Positions 36,521-44,591 of a DNA stretch of 64,000 bases are shown here, piece by piece. Source of the stretch: an uncultured Bacteroidia bacterium. GTDB taxonomy: Bacteria; Bacteroidota; Bacteroidia; Bacteroidales; UBA932. The stretch is taken from assembly GCA_902780455.1 (NCBI GenBank), contig CACZFO010000001.1, forward strand, positions 124,001 to 188,000. Direction: 5' to 3'. The position numbers and the translations under genes were made by a program. How positions within the stretch are numbered: the stretch's first letter is position 1; each line of letters starts with the position of its first letter. The notes beneath the pieces are model-generated. The model had not been told where the DNA came from and made no database searches. It was given only the letters and a program-made list of their open reading frames with translations.

Positions 36521-38800
36521 ATGAAAAGAATATTTTTAGCAGTTGTTTCAATTTGCCTCACAGTTTCTTTGATGGGGCAGAACATCAAACTTGAAAAGCC
36601 AACCGCAAAGAAGGCCAGTTCGTTTGCAATCGTAATAGACAACGGAACCTTCAACGCAGTCTCCGCTCAGGTTTATGCTTATCGCGATGCCGTTCAGAAT
36701 GACGGCCTTGCAACCTACATCCTCCGTGGCGACTGGGAGAACCCGATGCAGATAAGGAACGAACTCATAAAGCTCTACAAGAAGGCCAAGAACCTTGAGG
36801 GTATAGTTCTGGTCGGCGACATCCCTGTTGCCATGGTGCGCAACGCACAGCACATGACCACCGCCTTCAAGATGGACGAGGACAACTTTGACCGCAACGA
36901 GTCAAGCGTAGGATCTGACCGTTTCTATGACGACCTCAACCTTGATTTTGAATATCTTGGAAGAGACAGCGTGGATACGGATTTCTACTACTATGCGCTC
37001 AAGAATGACTGCGCACAGAAGCTGAATCCTACATATTACTCAGCCCGCATCAAGTATCCTTCAGAACTTGGAGGAGACAAGTACCAGGCTATAGGTGCCT
37101 TCCTGGAGAAGTGCGCCAAGGCCCACCAGATTGAGGAACCTCTGGACAACATGGTAACCTTTGCAGGCCACGGCTACAATTCAGACTGTCTGATCACCTG
37201 GCTGGACGAGACCGTAACCATTGAAGAGAACTTCCAGTTCCTGGGTAAATCTTCAAGAGACTTCAAGCAGCTCAACTTCCGTCACGAGGACTACATGAAG
37301 TACCGTCTGTTTGACGAGCTCCAGAGGCCTGAGGTAGACGCCATCTTCTTCAACGAGCACGGAAGCATAGACAAGCAGCACATTTCCGAGTTCCCGGCAC
37401 AGGAAACTCCGGAAGACTATGTAAGCAGGTATGCCTACGGCGGATACTTTAATCCGGGCCCTTACTCCATCCTGAGCAAGGAAGTTGCCAAGAGGAAGAA
37501 GGCCGGCATGAGCAAGGAAGAAACAGATGCCTATGCAAAGAGACTCATAGACACCCTCTGCACAGACTTCCACGTAACTCCTAAGTTCTTTGACGGTTGG
37601 TGGAAGACCCAGAACCTGACCGACGAGGAGAGAAAGGCCGAGGCTGCAAAGTCAAAGCAGCAGAAAAGGGAGATCGTCATAGACCTTGACGACATCAAGA
37701 AAGACTTCCGCCCTCAGCCTTACTTTGTGATATTCAACGCCTGCTATAACGGATCTTTCCACCGCAAGGGCAATATCAGCGGATATTATATCTTCGGCGA
37801 CGGAAGGACCGTAGTCTGCCAGGGCAACACCGTAAACGTGCTCCAAGACAAGTGGACCTACGAATGCGTGGGCATCATCTCCCTGGGAGCCAGGATCGGT
37901 GAGTACAACCGCCTTGTTCCTACACTTGAGGGCCATCTGATCGGCGACCCTACTTTCCACTTCAAGAGCGGTGCTGACTTTGATTTCAAGGACAAGATCG
38001 TTGAAAACCGCAAGAATGCAGCCTACTGGAGAAGCATGCTTGACTGCCCTTATCCTGCAGTCCAGAACGTAGCCCTCAGGATGCTCAACGACCTGGGACA
38101 GATTTCACCGGCTGAAGTCCTGCAGAAGATGAAGGACAGCCAGTTCGGAACCGTAAGGATGGAGTGCCTGACCTTGCTTTCACGCATGGGAGACAACGAC
38201 GCCTTTGTAGCAGCCCTCAACCTCGGTCTCAAGGACAGGTATGAGGTTGTAAGAAGACGCGCCGGCGACCTCTGCGGAAGAAGCGGCGATCCAAGAATGA
38301 TGGAAACCATGATGGACGTGTTCGTCAACTATCCTGAGGCAAAGAGAGTCAACTACAGCATTTCCACCAACTTCCTGAACATAAACCAGGACAAGGTTAG
38401 GGAAGCTTTCAAGAAGGTGATCCCTACCATGACATACATGGACAATGACGAAGTCGTAAAGGAAGTCAACGACGTAATCGACCGCAATGCCAAGAGATAT
38501 GCCAGCAGCGTCAAGTCTATCCTCGACAAGAACGAAGAGCTCAAGGAGAGGATTTCCGACATCAGGATGACCCGTAACTACAACCTCCACGAGAGTATCC
38601 CTGAATTCATCAAGCTTGTTGCAGACAAGGACAACCCTCTGGAAGTAAGAGTTAACATGGCTGAGGCTCTGGGATGGTATGTATACTCCTACAGGAAGCA
38701 GGAAATCATAGACGGCTTCAACAAGATCCTTGCTGAGGACAAAGACCTGGATCCGGAACTCAGGGGAGAACTGGTCCAGACTATCAACCGTCTGAAGTAA
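36521..38800 (+). CDS. Secreted gingipain-like (C25) cysteine peptidase, paralogue of the preceding gene
   Basis: This 759-residue protein has a signal peptide (MKRIFLAVVSICLTVSLMGQ) and the same domain order as the preceding gene. The peptidase part has LEGIVLVGDIPVAMVRNAQH and SDRFYDDLNLDFEYL. The likely catalytic residues are His280 in FNEHGS and Cys408 in FNACYNGSF. A helical HEAT-like region forms the C-terminal third (PAVQNVALRMLNDLGQISPA, YEVVRRRAGDLCGRSGDPRM). Compared with its neighbour, it has a longer insertion between His and Cys. The two genes are an obvious tandem duplication, 10 bases apart, and end at a strong bidirectional terminator. Confidence 0.82.
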   Translation: MKRIFLAVVSICLTVSLMGQNIKLEKPTAKKASSFAIVIDNGTFNAVSAQVYAYRDAVQNDGLATYILRGDWENPMQIRNELIKLYKKAKNLEGIVLVGDIPVAMVRNAQHMTTAFKMDEDNFDRNESSVGSDRFYDDLNLDFEYLGRDSVDTDFYYYALKNDCAQKLNPTYYSARIKYPSELGGDKYQAIGAFLEKCAKAHQIEEPLDNMVTFAGHGYNSDCLITWLDETVTIEENFQFLGKSSRDFKQLNFRHEDYMKYRLFDELQRPEVDAIFFNEHGSIDKQHISEFPAQETPEDYVSRYAYGGYFNPGPYSILSKEVAKRKKAGMSKEETDAYAKRLIDTLCTDFHVTPKFFDGWWKTQNLTDEERKAEAAKSKQQKREIVIDLDDIKKDFRPQPYFVIFNACYNGSFHRKGNISGYYIFGDGRTVVCQGNTVNVLQDKWTYECVGIISLGARIGEYNRLVPTLEGHLIGDPTFHFKSGADFDFKDKIVENRKNAAYWRSMLDCPYPAVQNVALRMLNDLGQISPAEVLQKMKDSQFGTVRMECLTLLSRMGDNDAFVAALNLGLKDRYEVVRRRAGDLCGRSGDPRMMETMMDVFVNYPEAKRVNYSISTNFLNINQDKVREAFKKVIPTMTYMDNDEVVKEVNDVIDRNAKRYASSVKSILDKNEELKERISDIRMTRNYNLHESIPEFIKLVADKDNPLEVRVNMAEALGWYVYSYRKQEIIDGFNKILAEDKDLDPELRGELVQTINRLK

Positions 38801-38847
38801 GACGGGGCGATGGTGTTTTATAACACCCTGACCCTCGATATAATGCT

Positions 38848-38880
38848 AAAAGCACCCTCTTATTTTCAGAGGGTGCTTTT
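38848..38880. terminator. Bidirectional intrinsic terminator
   Basis: A perfect 13-base inverted repeat (AAAAGCACCCTCT and its complement) with a 7-base loop lies between two convergent genes. It has A-rich and T-rich flanks, so it can stop transcription from both sides. Confidence 0.93.
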
Positions 38881-38925
38881 TGTATATCGTTGAATATAAA
38901 ATAGTTGCAAGAGACCATAGTCCCT

Positions 38926-39855
38926 TCACTTCCTTGAATTGAAGTACCATGGTTTCTGCCAGTCGTAGGAGGCGCGCTTGAAAGGTACGGATTCATTGCT
39001 GACGAGGCGGAACATGAGAGGGTCTTCAAGGACTTTCCTCAGGTCGTATTCCCTGCCGTCAATCTTGATGGTGCGGTAGATCATCCTGATTCCGTGGCTG
39101 TAGTCCGAATAGAAGTTTCCGTGGCGGATGAAAAGCGGCTGCTGAGGATGTCCGTCCGGATGATGCCATCCGTAAATGGCCACGTGGCGGTCAAAACCGG
39201 CCTCGTTTTCGAGTCTTGTGGTCAGGACGACGTCTTTCTTCAGTCCGGAGACAAACTGCCCGAATTTAAGCCCCTTTGACCTCATCAGGGCGTTGATGGC
39301 GTTATTGCTGTCTTCAAAGCAGAGAGGCTTCATGTTCCTGTCTTCCACCGGGCGGAACGGGAATATCTCAATCCTGCCTTCAGCCGCCTCGGCGATCCTG
39401 TCCACCAGGAAGGTGGTAGGGAGCGAGCAGTACAGGGAGTCAGCCACTCTCTGGGCCCCGAGAGGTCCCATCGGCATCCTCACGTAGTCGGCATCGTTGC
39501 CAATTGACAGATAGTCCGGGAGCACCCACATCTCCACCTTGTGCTTTCCGCTCCACTGCCCGTAATCGCTGAGAACAACCGTGTAGTCTATCTTGCGGAA
39601 TTTCTTCAGGGCGGATGGCATGTTGCCGGTAAGGATCTGGGCAATCGTCATGTCTTCCATCTCCCAGAACCCGGTGTCCTGCACCATCTGGATGTAGGCA
39701 TGCCCGTCGGGAGCTTTTTCATCGCGACTGTGATTCTGGAAATAGGGCACTTCAAAGAATCCGGCCTTGTAGTCTATGCTGGCCTTTTTCTGGGCGACGG
39801 CCGTTCCCTGGATAAACATCAGGGCGGTAACGGCTAAAGCAACAAGTTTTTTCAT
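38926..39855 (-). CDS. Exported protein of unknown function
   Basis: This 309-residue protein starts with a clear signal peptide (KLVALAVTALMFIQGTAVAQ); the ATG at 39855 is preferred because it opens directly on it, although the frame runs nine codons further up. I do not recognise the mature domain. Seen are SRDEKAPDGHAYIQMVQDTG, a QWSGKHKVEMWVLPDYLSIG segment, HVAIYGWHHPDGHPQQPLFI with several histidines, and FYSDYSHGIRMIYRTIKIDG near the end. These His/Asp-rich segments could bind metal. Its downstream neighbour is the bidirectional terminator; upstream lies the DUF2156 gene. Confidence 0.7.
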   Translation of the reverse strand: MKKLVALAVTALMFIQGTAVAQKKASIDYKAGFFEVPYFQNHSRDEKAPDGHAYIQMVQDTGFWEMEDMTIAQILTGNMPSALKKFRKIDYTVVLSDYGQWSGKHKVEMWVLPDYLSIGNDADYVRMPMGPLGAQRVADSLYCSLPTTFLVDRIAEAAEGRIEIFPFRPVEDRNMKPLCFEDSNNAINALMRSKGLKFGQFVSGLKKDVVLTTRLENEAGFDRHVAIYGWHHPDGHPQQPLFIRHGNFYSDYSHGIRMIYRTIKIDGREYDLRKVLEDPLMFRLVSNESVPFKRASYDWQKPWYFNSRK

Positions 39856-39894
39856 ATATCCGAAAGTGTTTATTATCTGCATTCAAGAGGTGTT

Positions 39895-40842
39895 TTATTT
39901 AAGGAACACCAGATATTTTTCCTTTATCTCGATTGGATGATATTCCATCTTTGCCTTGCGGAGGTTTTCGTCTCCTGAATCGTCTTCGCGGTTGACAAGG
40001 GTGAAGGCCGGCGTTCCTTCAGGGATATTCTCCCTTTCCCTGAGCACACCGTCCATGTAGCCCAGGAACTCCTGGCTCATTGCCTGGTATGCTCCGCGAT
40101 ACTCGGTAAGCGCCTTCTCTATGTGCACCAGCAGGGTATCGGAACTGGTCCTTTCTCCTACAGTGAAGGCCACAACCTTTCCCTGCACTCTCAGCAGTCC
40201 GCCGTCGAGGTCCAGGGCCTTGTAGTTGTTGAGCGCTACCCTCACGGCGCAGAATTCGTTGTTCTTCCAGAAGTCCTGTCCGCATCCGTTGCGTCGGCAC
40301 CACTCGTCGTTCATCTGGAGGCATTCTTCCATGTTGGAATCGGATATGGGCTCGAACTGCCACCTGTAGAGCCTGCGGAAGCCGTTGGCAAAGTTGCGCT
40401 TTGCCTGGTACTTCTTGCCGCTGAGAGTCTTCAGGGCCTGTGCGTCGTAGATGTAGTCGGCCCCCATGCGCGATACCTCCGAGGTAAAACGTCCGCCAAA
40501 ATAACGTTCAAGGAAATCCATCTGGGACGGCAGCACTCCGTAGAACACCAGCCTGCCGTCATCGCCGAGGAGTGAACTGTCGTTGAGCATCGAGCTTATG
40601 ATGTCTGCAACCTGGTGCTCATCGGCCCTTCCAACCGGCATCAGGTAACTCTTCCTGCCGTTCATGTTGTACTGGACCAGAGCCAGGTCTCCTATGCGGG
40701 CAATCTTGCTCTTGAAAGTGTTCTTCCACAGGAACTGGAAGGTAAAGTTATAGTCTTCTGAATTGAAGTCGGGAGCGGAAAAAAGCTCTCTGATCCACTT
40801 GGAATCAGAGAGTTCTATTTCTTTGAATATAAGGTCGTTCAT
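39895..40842 (-). CDS. DUF2156 (phosphatidylglycerol lysyltransferase-like, GNAT fold) protein
   Basis: This 315-residue soluble protein of the DUF2156 family has a double acyl-CoA acyltransferase fold also found in the C-terminal part of MprF. Motifs include YNFTFQFLWKNTFKSKIARI near the N-terminus, SGKKYQAKRNFANGFRRLYR, VQGKVVAFTVGERTSSDTLL and the C-terminal TLVNREDDSGDENLRKAKME. The last matches the family's characteristic N-R-E-D-D-G-x5-LR-K segment. It lacks the membrane part of MprF. Start chosen at the ATG at 40842, 24 bases after the S37 gene stop. Confidence 0.82.
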   Translation of the reverse strand: MNDLIFKEIELSDSKWIRELFSAPDFNSEDYNFTFQFLWKNTFKSKIARIGDLALVQYNMNGRKSYLMPVGRADEHQVADIISSMLNDSSLLGDDGRLVFYGVLPSQMDFLERYFGGRFTSEVSRMGADYIYDAQALKTLSGKKYQAKRNFANGFRRLYRWQFEPISDSNMEECLQMNDEWCRRNGCGQDFWKNNEFCAVRVALNNYKALDLDGGLLRVQGKVVAFTVGERTSSDTLLVHIEKALTEYRGAYQAMSQEFLGYMDGVLRERENIPEGTPAFTLVNREDDSGDENLRKAKMEYHPIEIKEKYLVFLK

Positions 40843-40866
40843 TTGAAACAATCAAGTAGCAGGTTT

Positions 40867-42312
40867 TTACTTCAACCAATCTTTCAGGGTTTTGAGCGCT
40901 TCGTCTTTCATAGCCGGAGGAAGGTTGGAGATCCTTGCCCTGTGGCTTCCGCCAGGAGCTATGTAGAACTTGATGTTGTCGTGCCCTGGATTGTTCGGTC
41001 TTACGGAAGACCACGGGTCCCATTCTCCGTAGATGAACATCATCTTGCTGTCCGTGTTGGCAATGAAGTTGGTCAGGCCCTTGTAGAGGCTCTTGTCAAA
41101 CTTGAACTTCCTTCCGCCAGGCAGGAATATCTTTCTCAGATAGCCCTTTGAAGATTTGATCTTGAGATATTTCTTGAAAGGCTTGGTATCGTATCCGTAA
41201 TATCCGAGTTCCTTTGCAGCCTGCACAAAGAACGGGGCGTTGTCGTCCCAGCTCTGGAAATAGTCAGGTCCAACGGCATCTACAAAGTACTTGAACAGAA
41301 CCTCGTCGCTTTCGGTAACTGCAGGTATCGTAGATGTCTTCCTGCCCCACTGCCAGAAAGCGAACGGGAACTCCAGCACGCAGTAATCCAGCACTTCAGG
41401 AATGGAGATGTTGTATGTGAGATTGTTCTTCTGGGAAAAATCGCCGAGCATCTTTTCCATAACGTCTCTTCTCTTGAGGATCTCCATCTGGAAGTTGTAG
41501 ATGATTGAGCGGTCCTCTGCGGTTCCGGTGGAATCTCTCAGGAACGGTTCGTGCCTTCCATCTTCCTGGGCTCTTGCAACAGGTCCCACGTAAGGAACTG
41601 ACACATTCACGTCTTTAGGATAGAACATGGTGTAAGCCATGCAGTTCTGGCCGCCCTTGCTGATGCCGGTGGCAATCCACTTGCCATAGAATATGTGACT
41701 GAAAGCCTTCCTCACCTCATGGAGGTCTGCGGCTTCCTGCTCTGCTGTCATGTAGTCCCAGTTGAGCTTGTCCCAGGTGATGGTGGAGTCGTCCTGCATG
41801 AACGGCACGCTCTCGTTGAAGTAGCGGTGCTCAACCAGCACAAAGTTGCACTGCAGCAGGTAAGCCACCTCTTCCACGTATCTTGGATTTGCTCCGTACT
41901 TTGCTGTATATCCTTCCGTGATGATTACGGTAGGGGCCTTGAAGTCTGTGAATCCCACAATGACCCTCTGCTTGAAAAGTCCTTTCTCCGGATGCTTGTG
42001 GTCTATAGGCTGGGTGATGAACATCCTGTACTTGGCCTTGATGTATCCCTTGAGCTGAGGGGCAACCCTAAGCCTTTCAAAGTCAGACAGTCTGGCGTAT
42101 GCCTGGTTTGGCATCACGTAGCGGTTGCACCACAGGAAATCATCTATCACCAGAGAGTCTACCGGAGAGGATGCAAACCTCGGTCCGGCCTGGTATCTGA
42201 GGCTGTCCTCACTCTGAGCAAATGCCGCAGAAGAGAGGCACACAGACAACACACAAATCATCGCCGAGGCAAAGGCCGCAGCAAATCCTTTTCTCAAATT
42301 TCTGATATTCAT
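40867..42312 (-). CDS. Secreted S37-family (PS-10) serine tripeptidyl aminopeptidase
   Basis: This 481-residue protein has a signal peptide (FASAMICVLSVCLSSAAFAQ). It has an alpha/beta-hydrolase catalytic part: VIITEGYTAKYGANPRYVEE, FVLVEHRYFNESVPF, the nucleophile elbow ATGISKGGQN with Ser near residue 218, the Asp region MMFIYGEWDPWSS and the His region IAPGGSHRARI. The family is S37, peptidases acting on N-terminal tripeptides, here periplasmic or outer-membrane associated. Together with the nearby C25 enzymes it suggests a peptide-degrading lifestyle. It is the first gene of a three-gene minus-strand run. Confidence 0.9.
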   Translation of the reverse strand: MNIRNLRKGFAAAFASAMICVLSVCLSSAAFAQSEDSLRYQAGPRFASSPVDSLVIDDFLWCNRYVMPNQAYARLSDFERLRVAPQLKGYIKAKYRMFITQPIDHKHPEKGLFKQRVIVGFTDFKAPTVIITEGYTAKYGANPRYVEEVAYLLQCNFVLVEHRYFNESVPFMQDDSTITWDKLNWDYMTAEQEAADLHEVRKAFSHIFYGKWIATGISKGGQNCMAYTMFYPKDVNVSVPYVGPVARAQEDGRHEPFLRDSTGTAEDRSIIYNFQMEILKRRDVMEKMLGDFSQKNNLTYNISIPEVLDYCVLEFPFAFWQWGRKTSTIPAVTESDEVLFKYFVDAVGPDYFQSWDDNAPFFVQAAKELGYYGYDTKPFKKYLKIKSSKGYLRKIFLPGGRKFKFDKSLYKGLTNFIANTDSKMMFIYGEWDPWSSVRPNNPGHDNIKFYIAPGGSHRARISNLPPAMKDEALKTLKDWLK

Positions 42313-42423
42313 ATCAAACGGTTTTATTCTTTATCGCGATAACCCTAAATCTTAAATCTTTCTCTACAGATTTATTCGCGATCATTCAGGTTTATCTCTA
42401 CAAATTTAGACAAAAAAATTATG

Positions 42424-42431
42424 TATATTTG
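42424..42431 (+). promoter_or_regulatory. -7 box of the GlsB/YeaQ-like gene
   Basis: TATATTTG matches TAnnTTTG and lies about 30 bases upstream of the ATG at 42463. Confidence 0.5.
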
Positions 42432-42462
42432 TTATAATACTTAAATCATAATTTGTAGTACT

Positions 42463-42720
42463 ATGAACATTATCATCACATTGCTCATCGGAGCAGTTGC
42501 CGGCTGGCTTTCCGGCTTCTTTGTAGCCAAAGAAAAAGGCGGTCTCATCTGGAACATCATCATCGGTCTTGCCGGCGGTTTCGTCGGAGGCTGGCTGCTT
42601 GGAAAACTTGGCGCAACAAGTCCGTTCTGGGCACAGTGGTACGGCCAGATTGTAAGTGCCGTAATAGGTGCAGTAGTACTTCTCTGCATCTGGAACATCA
42701 TCAAGAAGGCCTTCAAATAG
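42463..42720 (+). CDS. GlsB/YeaQ/YmgE-family stress response membrane protein
   Basis: This small membrane protein of 85 residues has three hydrophobic helices and the family pattern IITLLIGAVAGWLSGFFVAK, IIIGLAGGFVGGWLLGKLG and IVSAVIGAVVLLCIWNIIKK, with paired Gly residues in each helix. The family was named transglycosylase-associated and responds to general stress in other bacteria. It is a single-gene unit with its own promoter and terminator. Confidence 0.9.
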   Translation: MNIIITLLIGAVAGWLSGFFVAKEKGGLIWNIIIGLAGGFVGGWLLGKLGATSPFWAQWYGQIVSAVIGAVVLLCIWNIIKKAFK

Positions 42721-42739
42721 ACCAAGTTACAAATGTTAA

Positions 42740-42782
42740 ATGCGGCTCGTTCCCGATGAGGAACCGAGCCGCATTGTTTTTC
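42740..42782 (+). terminator. Intrinsic terminator after the GlsB-like gene
   Basis: The arms ATGCGGCTCG-TTCC and GGAACCGAGCCGCAT pair around a short loop with one bulged base and are followed by a T-rich stretch. Together they form a strong hairpin. Confidence 0.85.
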
Positions 42783-42805
42783 ACGACTGTCTAAAAAAGC
42801 GGTCC

Positions 42806-42985
42806 TTACTGCCGGGTCCAGCGATGCTTTACGTATTTCATTTCCCAGCGGTCTTTCTCCGGCGTTCGTGTAAAGTCGTGTTCGCTGATGATGCATCCCG
42901 TGAAGATGTCATCGGCGATTTCTTCTATGACGTCCAGCCGTCCCACCATGCATCCAAGGACCTGGTCACGAACTCTTTCAGTCAT
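42806..42985 (-). CDS. Small hypothetical protein (59 residues), coupled to the gene upstream
   Basis: This short frame codes for 59 residues. Its ATG shares one base with the stop of the upstream gene (TAATG), a sign of translational coupling. The sequence starts MTERVRDQVLGCMVGRLDVI, contains DDIFTGCIISEHDF and ends in a basic, aromatic-rich segment (EMKYVKHRWTRQ). The product is charged, with no signal peptide or membrane helix, and I do not recognise the family. A chance origin is possible, but the exact overlap and sensible composition favour a real gene. Confidence 0.6.
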   Translation of the reverse strand: MTERVRDQVLGCMVGRLDVIEEIADDIFTGCIISEHDFTRTPEKDRWEMKYVKHRWTRQ

Positions 42986-43440
42986 TACCTTTTCCTTCCT
43001 GCCTTAACCGCAGCAAGCATCTCTTCCTTAGTGCATTTCTTGCGCAGTACCCAGTAAGACCTGGTTGAATCACCTCCGCTGTACAAGGTGTCTCCGTTGG
43101 TCACAAACTCCCATCCCTGGGCTGCAAAATGTATCATCACAGCTGCCGGAGTCCTGAACTTTATCGTCTTACCTTCCGCATCCTTCACTCTCTCAATAGA
43201 AACACCGTCATCTATGTCTGCCTTGAGGCCTTCGTTCTTGATGTCTCCAGACAGATAGACAAAGTTGTAGATGTAATATTCTTCCTCATCCGGGGCTACC
43301 TGATTTCCAGCCGCCTGGGCATTTACTCCCGCCGCCAGAGCTTTCGCTCCATCCGCCAGTTCCAGAACTTTAGCCTCAGCCTTCTGCGCCGTTGCCATCA
43401 TCCCGGCAACCAACAGCGCCACAAACAGAACCTTTTTCAC
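42985..43440 (-). CDS. Exported hypothetical protein (151 residues)
   Basis: This protein has a signal peptide (MKKVLFVALLVAGMMATAQ) followed by a mature region with NEEY-like acidic segments (APDEEEYYIYNFVYLSGDIK) and a C-terminal half TPAAVMIHFAAQGWEFVTNG, DTLYSGGDSTRSYWVLRKKC. The AAQGWEFV and SYWVLRK pieces recur in small exported Bacteroidales proteins of unknown role. It is co-transcribed with the 59-residue gene through a one-base overlap. Confidence 0.75.
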   Translation of the reverse strand: MKKVLFVALLVAGMMATAQKAEAKVLELADGAKALAAGVNAQAAGNQVAPDEEEYYIYNFVYLSGDIKNEGLKADIDDGVSIERVKDAEGKTIKFRTPAAVMIHFAAQGWEFVTNGDTLYSGGDSTRSYWVLRKKCTKEEMLAAVKAGRKR

Positions 43441-43527
43441 AGTTTATTGATTTTAAAAAGTTAACTAACGTAAAGATACATGAAAAAAACATCTTCAAAC
43501 GCTCCCAACCTCTTTTTCTCAGCGATG

Positions 43528-43839
43528 TCAAAGAACAGCTGCCACTTTTCTGATTTCTTTGAGAACTTGCTTTAAAGAAGAATCCTTACGAGCTGTCTGA
43601 ATGTTATACTTTGTTTGTAGAAACATTAAAGACTCTGCAGGAATGTCAAGAGCAGCCTCAAACATCAAGGCGGTCTTGGCCGTCAATGGACGCTTTGCGT
43701 TGATTATTTCATTTACAACGGAATAAGCCAATCCCATATTCTTTGCCAACTGGCGTTGACTGATACAACGTTCTTCTATTTCATCTTTTATAACCTCACC
43801 AGGGTGAGTTGGTATGAAGCCGTAACCTAAGTTCCCCAT
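43528..43839 (-). CDS. higA: HigA-type antitoxin (XRE HTH)
   Basis: This 103-residue DNA-binding antitoxin has the segment FIPTHPGEVIKDEIEERCIS that marks HigA, then a helix-turn-helix QRQLAKNMGLAYSVVNEIIN and KRPLTAKTALMFEAALDIPA. It lies six bases downstream of the toxin gene, so the order is toxin first, as is usual for higBA. It likely represses its own promoter upstream of higB. Confidence 0.92.
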   Translation of the reverse strand: MGNLGYGFIPTHPGEVIKDEIEERCISQRQLAKNMGLAYSVVNEIINAKRPLTAKTALMFEAALDIPAESLMFLQTKYNIQTARKDSSLKQVLKEIRKVAAVL

Positions 43840-43845
43840 CGCTGT

Positions 43846-44157
43846 TTATTTCTTATAATGGTTAGACAATTCGATAATACTGCAAATATGAACGCTTCCT
43901 TCTGCGATTACTTTGATCTCTAAACGATACTGATCATTCAGACGTACAGATTCAAGTCCTGCCTTATCTCCTGAAAGTTTTTCGTAATGTAGTGAGCGGT
44001 AACGATAAAGATCAGAAGGTTTGTCCACAGAATCCAGTATATTCACAACTTTAACATATTTTTTTACAATTTCAGGTTGAAAACGATGTTGTTTATCACC
44101 GGTTTTCCCCTCATAGTACAATTTTTTTAAGTACTCTTTCTCAAAAGCAATCTCCAT
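43846..44157 (-). CDS. higB: HigB/RelE-type toxin
   Basis: This 103-residue protein matches the RelE/ParE-superfamily plasmid-maintenance type: IAFEKEYLKKLYYEGKTGDK near the start, YRYRSLHYEKLSGDKAGLES, and the C-terminal RLNDQYRLEIKVIAEGSVHI with SIIELSNHYK. HigB toxins cut mRNA in a ribosome-dependent manner. The gene is first in a toxin-antitoxin pair with the HigA gene. A minus-strand TAACTTTG -7 box lies at 44176-44183. Confidence 0.92.
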   Translation of the reverse strand: MEIAFEKEYLKKLYYEGKTGDKQHRFQPEIVKKYVKVVNILDSVDKPSDLYRYRSLHYEKLSGDKAGLESVRLNDQYRLEIKVIAEGSVHICSIIELSNHYKK

Positions 44158-44175
44158 TCAGCTACTTGTCGTTGA

Positions 44176-44183
44176 CAAAGTTA
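44176..44183 (-). promoter_or_regulatory. -7 box of higBA
   Basis: The minus-strand reading TAACTTTG matches TAnnTTTG and leaves a leader of about 18 bases before the higB ATG. Confidence 0.45.
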
Positions 44184-44541
44184 ATAATAAAAGCATTATA
44201 TTCACAAAAAATGCGAACGCTATTCCAGGCGGGTGCCCTTCCAGCACAAAGCTAGGCTAACATTTGTTCAACATCCTAACCATCAGGTACATTTTATCTA
44301 GTATAATTCTGGAATTATACTTAACTGGAACAAAAACAGCCCGAAAATGCTCCCAACCTCTCTTTTTCGGAGAGGTCAGGAGCATTGGGAGTTTAAAGAG
44401 AATCAAGGAAGTTCAAGGAGAAACCGGGAGGGTCGGGGAGCGCTCCTTGAAGCACTACGCTCTTTTCAGGTAAACGATTACTTCTATCTGGTTCTCCGGA
44501 TGGAGTGATTTTATCGGATATTATATGTTATTTTGCTCCTG
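44184..44541. other. Gene-free stretch with several inverted repeats
   Basis: No credible gene is seen. The stretch holds a palindrome with perfect 10-base arms and a two-base centre (AGTATAATTC/GAATTATACT, 44300-44321). It also holds a hairpin of nested arms around ACCTCTC/GAGAGGT (about 44349-44396), and a second stem TTCAAGGAG/CTCCTTGAA (44412-44420 and 44443-44451). The first hairpin also resembles the sequence just downstream of higA (43501 onward). It could be a structured transcript or the remains of a mobile element; no reverse transcriptase or transposase gene is near. Confidence 0.45.
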
Positions 44542-44564
44542 AAAGGTGGTAGATTACCACCTTT
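44542..44564. promoter_or_regulatory. Palindromic operator candidate upstream of fic
   Basis: AAAGGTGGTA-GAT-TACCACCTTT has perfect 10-base arms. It lies immediately before the TATATTTG -7 box at 44569-44576, covering the -33 region, so a protein bound there would block transcription. A second copy with a GGT centre lies just after the gene (45672-45694). The winged-helix part of the Fic protein itself is the natural candidate to bind it. Confidence 0.7.
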
Positions 44565-44568
44565 TTTA

Positions 44569-44576
44569 TATATTTG
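44569..44576 (+). promoter_or_regulatory. -7 box of fic
   Basis: TATATTTG lies 15 bases before the chosen ATG at 44592 and excludes the upstream TTG (inside the box) as the start. Confidence 0.6.
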
Positions 44577-44591
44577 CGAAAAACTTGGAGT

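Noticed and set aside
42441-42896. 151-codon minus-strand frame over the GlsB-like gene
   Set aside because: It is antisense to a recognised membrane protein and its terminator; the real minus-strand gene there is the coupled 59-residue frame.
44340-44460. Retron-type structured RNA
   Set aside because: Strong hairpins are present, but no reverse transcriptase gene lies in the neighbourhood.
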